9,319 nucleotides of DNA from Natronomonas sp. GTDB lineage: Archaea > Halobacteriota > Halobacteria > Halobacteriales > Haloarculaceae. Shown one piece after another: positions 5,447 through 9,319 of this stretch. Each line of letters opens with the position of its first letter. The stretch's first letter is position 1. The DNA is taken from the NCBI GenBank assembly GCA_007121575.1, contig SKKJ01000032.1:1-9319 (forward strand). Direction: 5' to 3'. A model generated the notes under the pieces. That model made no database searches and was not told where the DNA came from. It saw nothing but the letters and a program-made list of their open reading frames with translations. The translations under genes and the position numbers were made by a program.

Positions 5447-7528
5447 ATGGCTAACGATATCATTCAGATCGGGGTTGACGTCGGCGGGACGAACACCGAC
5501 ATTCAACTCGTACGGGGAGATGAAGAAGAGATATATAAATTACCGACGACCGAAGATCCGTCGATTTCGAGCGCACAGGGTGTCTCAGAGGTCTGTGATC
5601 TCGCGGGAATCGAGCCGGGGGCAGTCGATACCGTTCTTCACGGGACGACCGTCGCCACAAACGCGCTCATCGAGAACGAAGGAGCGAAAACGGGGATGTT
5701 AACCACCCGTGGGTTTCGGGACGTGATACACATCGGCCGACACCGAAAAGAACACACCTTCTCGATACTGTTCGAACAGACGCAGCAGGCGAATCCGATC
5801 GTCCCACGTCGGCATCGAAAGACGATCACGGAGCGGATCTATCCGCCCGGTGAGGTCATCCGACCGCTCGATGAAGACGAGGTTCTCGAAGCGGCACAGG
5901 ATCTCGTCGATGACGGCGTCGAATCGGTTGCAGTCTGTTATTTACACTCGTATCTGAACACCGCACACGAAGATCGGACCAAAGAGCTCATTCAAGAAGC
6001 GTTCCCCGAGCTCACCGTCAGCACCTCCAACGAAGTCGTGAACCAGTTCCGCGAGTACGAGCGGTTCGCGTCGACGGCGATCAACGCTCGGCTCGCGCCG
6101 GTGATGAATCAGTATCTCACCCGGCTCGAAGACCGACTCGAAGAAGAAGGGTTCGACGCGGACCTTTTGATCATGCAATCCAGCGGCGGGTTGGCGAGTG
6201 TCCAACAAGTGACGAGAAAGCCGATCACGACGCTGCTATCCGGACCAGCGGGTGGGGTGCTCTCGGGACAGTTCTCGGGCAAACACGCCGGCGAATCGAA
6301 ACTCATCACGCTGGATATGGGCGGAACGAGCGCCGATATCTCCGTGATTCCAGAGCGACTTCTCGAGCGTGACTCTCGGGACGCCGAAGTCGGGAACTAT
6401 CCGACCGTCACGAACATGCTCGACATCGAAACCATCGGCAGCGGTGGTGGCTCGATCGCGTGGTTCGACAGCGCCGGTGGATTCAACGTCGGACCGAAGA
6501 GCGCCGGCGCCGACCCCGGTCCAGCGTGTCTCGGACAAGGTGGCGAACAACCCACGATCACGGACGCACAGTTGGTTCTCGGTCGGATCGATCCAGACTA
6601 CTTCCTCGGCGGTGAAATCGACATCGACGTCGATCTCGCACGCGAGGCGATTCAAGATCACCTCGTTGACGAGAGCAGCACGAATGGCCGGTTCTCGACG
6701 GTCGAGCGGGCGGCGCTTTCGACGCTCGAAGTCGCAAACAGCAACATGTCCCAAGCGACGCGTGAGCAGACCATCCGCCGAGGATATGACCCGCGAGAGT
6801 ACACGTTCGTCTCCTTCGGCGGCGCTGGGCCGCTACACGCTGCCGACATCGCTGAAGAGTTGGATATGACCAAGGTGTTGATTCCACCCGCACCGGGGAT
6901 CGCGTCCGCTCGAGGGCTGTTAACCGGCGATATCCAGTACGACAACCAAGTCACGATCAGCCAGCGGCTCGAAGACGTCGACGAGGGAAACGTCACCGAA
7001 CGATTCGAAACGCTTCGGAAACGAGGCAGCGAACAGCTCCGATCCGACGGGATCGAGGACGATCGGATCGAACTCGAAGAGTCGGTCGATATGTTGTATG
7101 AGGGGCAAGGGTTCGAGCTGAACGTCCCGTTCGATGGCGTCGACGGTGACTGGAAGCAACGCCATCGCGAGCGGTTCGAAAAGCGCCACGAGACGGAGTA
7201 CGGCCACTACTTCGAGAACGATCCGATCGAGCTGTTGAATCTCCGGGTGTCAGCCCGTGCGGAAAGTCACCCGTACGAGCCGCTCACGATCGGAGGCGGC
7301 GGAGCAGTAGTCGACGCGGAACGCGGTGAAACGACGGTCTACTTCGGAGACTCGCTAGACCCAGAAACATACACAGTAACGCGATACGACCGTTCGAAGC
7401 TCGGTGCAGACCACGTCATCGACGGACCCGCAATCATCGATTCGACGGACAGCACCGTCGTCGTCAAACCGAACTGGGAAGCGAACGTCCTGCCGAGTCG
7501 CGCGATTCGAATGACCTACCAGGAGTAA
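5447..7528 (+). CDS. hyuA: Hydantoinase/oxoprolinase family subunit A (HyuA, ATP-dependent)
   Basis: This 693-residue protein has the full length and order of HyuA. The N-terminal hydantoinase/oxoprolinase domain (about 5-180) begins with the phosphate-binding turn GVDVGGTNTD (9-18) and has HGTTVATNALIE. The central ASKHA-type ATPase domain (about 200-490) carries LLSGPAGGV, DMGGTSADIS (starting D290), GSGGGSIAW, GAGPLHA (459-465). The C-terminal domain runs from about 505. In characterised members this subunit uses ATP to activate (phosphorylate) a lactam or carbonyl, and subunit B completes ring opening; substrates include N-methylhydantoin, 5-oxoproline, caprolactam and, with CO2, aryl ketones. 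The nearby N-carbamoylsarcosine-amidase-like gene favours a hydantoin, by inference. All ATPase signatures look intact. It ends 4 bases before hyuB and the two form an operon. Confidence 0.93.
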   Translation: MANDIIQIGVDVGGTNTDIQLVRGDEEEIYKLPTTEDPSISSAQGVSEVCDLAGIEPGAVDTVLHGTTVATNALIENEGAKTGMLTTRGFRDVIHIGRHRKEHTFSILFEQTQQANPIVPRRHRKTITERIYPPGEVIRPLDEDEVLEAAQDLVDDGVESVAVCYLHSYLNTAHEDRTKELIQEAFPELTVSTSNEVVNQFREYERFASTAINARLAPVMNQYLTRLEDRLEEEGFDADLLIMQSSGGLASVQQVTRKPITTLLSGPAGGVLSGQFSGKHAGESKLITLDMGGTSADISVIPERLLERDSRDAEVGNYPTVTNMLDIETIGSGGGSIAWFDSAGGFNVGPKSAGADPGPACLGQGGEQPTITDAQLVLGRIDPDYFLGGEIDIDVDLAREAIQDHLVDESSTNGRFSTVERAALSTLEVANSNMSQATREQTIRRGYDPREYTFVSFGGAGPLHAADIAEELDMTKVLIPPAPGIASARGLLTGDIQYDNQVTISQRLEDVDEGNVTERFETLRKRGSEQLRSDGIEDDRIELEESVDMLYEGQGFELNVPFDGVDGDWKQRHRERFEKRHETEYGHYFENDPIELLNLRVSARAESHPYEPLTIGGGGAVVDAERGETTVYFGDSLDPETYTVTRYDRSKLGADHVIDGPAIIDSTDSTVVVKPNWEANVLPSRAIRMTYQE
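7521..7525 (+). promoter_or_regulatory. Shine-Dalgarno of hyuB inside the end of hyuA
   Basis: AGGAG at 7521-7525 overlaps the last codons of hyuA and ends 7 bases before the ATG at 7533. It fixes that ATG as the hyuB start. It contrasts with the leaderless-type starts elsewhere in the window, as expected for an internal operon gene. Confidence 0.7.
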
Positions 7529-7532
7529 ACAG

Positions 7533-9319
7533 ATGAGCGAACACGATACCACAGACGGAGAATCGATCGGAGCAGAAAAAGAGCTCTTAGCGGAGCGCGA
7601 ACTCGATCCGGTGACACTGCAGGTGCTCGGCGGCGAGTTTGACACGATCGCCGATGAGATGGGCCACAAGATGGTCCGTTCGTCATACTCGTCGATCATT
7701 CGCGAAAGCGAGGATCTGGGTGCTGGACTGTTCTTGAAGAACGGTGATGAAATCGCAGAGAGCGACTACACACCGATGCACGTCGGCTCGCTACCGGGAT
7801 ACATCCGCGGCTTTTATGAATGTTTAGAAGAGCGTGGCGACGATCCCGAGGAGTTCATAAACGAAGGGGATGTGTTCTGGCACAACCATCCATACTACGG
7901 CGCCAGCCACTCGCCGGATATCGCAGTACTCGTGCCGATATTTGTCGACGGCGACCACGTCGGGTGGTCGGCCGATACGGCCCACGTTCTCGATATCGGA
8001 ACCGCAGTTCCCGGAATCACCGTCGATCTGTACGACGTCTACGGTGAAGGACAGCTGTTCAAGGCGCGGAAAGTGATCAGCGAAGGCGAGCGGATCACGG
8101 AGTTGTGGAATCATTTCTTCGAGAACACCCGCACACCACGGATGAACGAGGGCGACCTCCAAGCGATGATTTCGGCGGCGAAAATCGGTGAGCAGCGGTT
8201 CCACGATCTCGTCGACGAATGGGGGCTTGCGACGGTTCTGCAAGCGGGGAAAGACCTGATGGATTACGCCGACGAGCTGCTTCGAAGCAAACTGAGTGAG
8301 CTGCCGGACGGCGAGTGGCACGAGACGGCGTATCTCGACGACGACAAACGGAACCGAAGCTGGCTAGAGGAGGGATTGAGCGAAGAAGAGCGACAGGCAC
8401 GCTGGGAGGACGAGCGGCTGAAGATAGACGTGAAGATACGAATCGAAGGCGACGAAATCACGGTCGACCTCACCGATTCGAACGATCAGGTCCCGACGGC
8501 GTTCAACGTCCCGAACTGGGGAGCATGTAAGGTCGCCGTCTTCTTCACCGTTCGTGCGATCTTGATGGACACGTACATTCACGACGAGTACATCCCGCAA
8601 AACTCCGGGACGTTCCGACCGATCAACGTCGAGACGCGGAAGGGATCGATATTCGAGCCCGCACAACCGGCCGCAGCCTTTGCGCGTATCCAGCAAGTCG
8701 ACATGTTGGGAGATCTCATCGTGAAAGGGCTTCGACACGCGATTCCGGATCGTATTATGGCCGGAAACGCCGCACAGGTGTTCTTTACGAGTTACGGCGG
8801 GGAAGATCCAGAACACCCCGGCGAGTACTGGGTGTATCTCGAAGTCAACGACGGATCCTACGGTGGGCGACCCGATAAAGACGGGATCGACTGCGTCGGT
8901 GCGCTGATTCACAACACGCGAAACCGGCCGACGGAGGACGTCGAACTCTCTCATCCGTTGCGCGTAGAACGCTACGAAATGCGGGACGGTCCGGGCCATG
9001 GCGCCGGGGAGTTTCGCGGCGGTCACGGTGTCGTTCGGGAGACGACAATGCTCGCGCCGGTCGTTCAAACCGTCGAAGGCGACGGCGGAAACCACACGCC
9101 GTGGGGAGCCTTTGGTGGTCGGGATGGTTCGGGAGCCTCGCTGTGGCACATCCGAAGCGACGACGAGGACGGGACCGATACGGCTTGGTATTCGCGACGA
9201 AGCAAGCGTCCCAACGAGGTGGATGTTCCCGACAACGTCGATGTCAAACAGTTGTACACGGGCTATGACAACCATCAGTACGCGCCCGGCGACCGACACA
9301 TCTGTATTTCACCGATGAG
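7533..9319 (+). CDS. hyuB: Hydantoinase/oxoprolinase family subunit B (HyuB), 3' truncated by window
   Basis: An open frame from ATG 7533 reaches the window end without a stop: 595 residues plus two bases. It matches HyuB (hydantoinase B/oxoprolinase domain) from about residue 26 (LDPVTLQVLGGEFDTIADEMG). Signatures seen are DVFWHNHPYYGASHSPD (113-129), SADTAHVLDIG (146-156), FNVPNWGACKVAVFFTVR, GPGHGAGEFRGG and TPWGAFGG. H126-x2-D129 and H151 have the spacing of the manganese ligands I recall for the acetone carboxylase alpha subunit, so a metal site is plausible. Two changes stand out: NHP instead of the usual NDP at 118-120, and AHVLDIG where AHH-x-D-x-G is common. The expected glycine-rich GGGG-G motif near the C-terminus is not yet reached. 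A charged insert (about 264-312, rich in Glu, Asp and Arg) may be a halophilic adaptation. HyuB acts with HyuA in the cytoplasm. Confidence 0.92.
   Translation, partial: MSEHDTTDGESIGAEKELLAERELDPVTLQVLGGEFDTIADEMGHKMVRSSYSSIIRESEDLGAGLFLKNGDEIAESDYTPMHVGSLPGYIRGFYECLEERGDDPEEFINEGDVFWHNHPYYGASHSPDIAVLVPIFVDGDHVGWSADTAHVLDIGTAVPGITVDLYDVYGEGQLFKARKVISEGERITELWNHFFENTRTPRMNEGDLQAMISAAKIGEQRFHDLVDEWGLATVLQAGKDLMDYADELLRSKLSELPDGEWHETAYLDDDKRNRSWLEEGLSEEERQARWEDERLKIDVKIRIEGDEITVDLTDSNDQVPTAFNVPNWGACKVAVFFTVRAILMDTYIHDEYIPQNSGTFRPINVETRKGSIFEPAQPAAAFARIQQVDMLGDLIVKGLRHAIPDRIMAGNAAQVFFTSYGGEDPEHPGEYWVYLEVNDGSYGGRPDKDGIDCVGALIHNTRNRPTEDVELSHPLRVERYEMRDGPGHGAGEFRGGHGVVRETTMLAPVVQTVEGDGGNHTPWGAFGGRDGSGASLWHIRSDDEDGTDTAWYSRRSKRPNEVDVPDNVDVKQLYTGYDNHQYAPGDRHICISPM

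Noticed and set aside
8364..9299. 311-residue open frame on the minus strand
   Set aside because: It is antisense to hyuB, which is strongly supported by conserved motifs; no recognisable domain is present.
1..9319. CRISPR arrays, tRNA or rRNA genes, insertion sequences, attachment sites
   Set aside because: No regularly spaced direct repeats, cloverleaf-like segments, transposase genes or long terminal inverted repeats were seen on reading both strands.

Overview
This window looks like a piece of a halophilic archaeal (haloarchaeal) chromosome with moderate G+C. The predicted proteins are rich in Asp and Glu. Several starts have a TATA-like A/T block about 22-32 bp upstream and no Shine-Dalgarno, which suggests leaderless transcripts. 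One gene encodes a regulator with the HTH_10 (bacterio-opsin-activator type) DNA-binding domain, a family typical of haloarchaea. I see no rRNA, tRNA, CRISPR array, insertion sequence or attachment site. I cannot name the species.

Layout. Positions 1-398 (+) hold the C-terminal part of a beta-hydroxyacid dehydrogenase (3-hydroxyisobutyrate dehydrogenase type), closed by a GAAA-loop hairpin. Four genes then run on the minus strand. In transcription order they are an amidohydrolase_2 metal enzyme (3722-2598), a small Rieske [2Fe-2S] protein coupled to it (2596-2240), an HTH_10 regulator (2162-1455) and a DMT/EamA exporter (1346-444). A divergent intergenic region (3723-3843) carries a perfect 9-bp inverted repeat. 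The plus strand follows with an acidic conserved-type hypothetical protein (3844-4242), an isochorismatase-superfamily hydrolase resembling N-carbamoylsarcosine amidohydrolase (4395-5024), a 60-residue zinc-ribbon protein (5114-5296), hydantoinase/oxoprolinase subunit A (5447-7528), and subunit B (7533 to the window edge, C-terminus missing).

How the genes may work together. HyuA and HyuB form an ATP-dependent lactam/hydantoin ring-opening enzyme in characterised systems. An N-carbamoylsarcosine-amidase-like hydrolase beside them fits the order N-methylhydantoin to N-carbamoylsarcosine to sarcosine plus ammonia and CO2. This is inferred from family and neighbourhood; relatives of HyuAB act on other substrates (5-oxoproline, caprolactam, aryl ketones). 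The amidohydrolase/Rieske pair, the regulator and the exporter could be a second catabolic module on the opposite strand, with unknown substrate.

The most notable non-coding signals are a shared 13-bp promoter element (TTCACACNNGAGT) directly upstream of the TATA boxes of the hydrolase and zinc-ribbon genes, the inverted repeat at 3782-3810, and a 12-bp-stem hairpin just after the zinc-ribbon gene. I did not find a clearly new kind of system; the candidates are graded accordingly.
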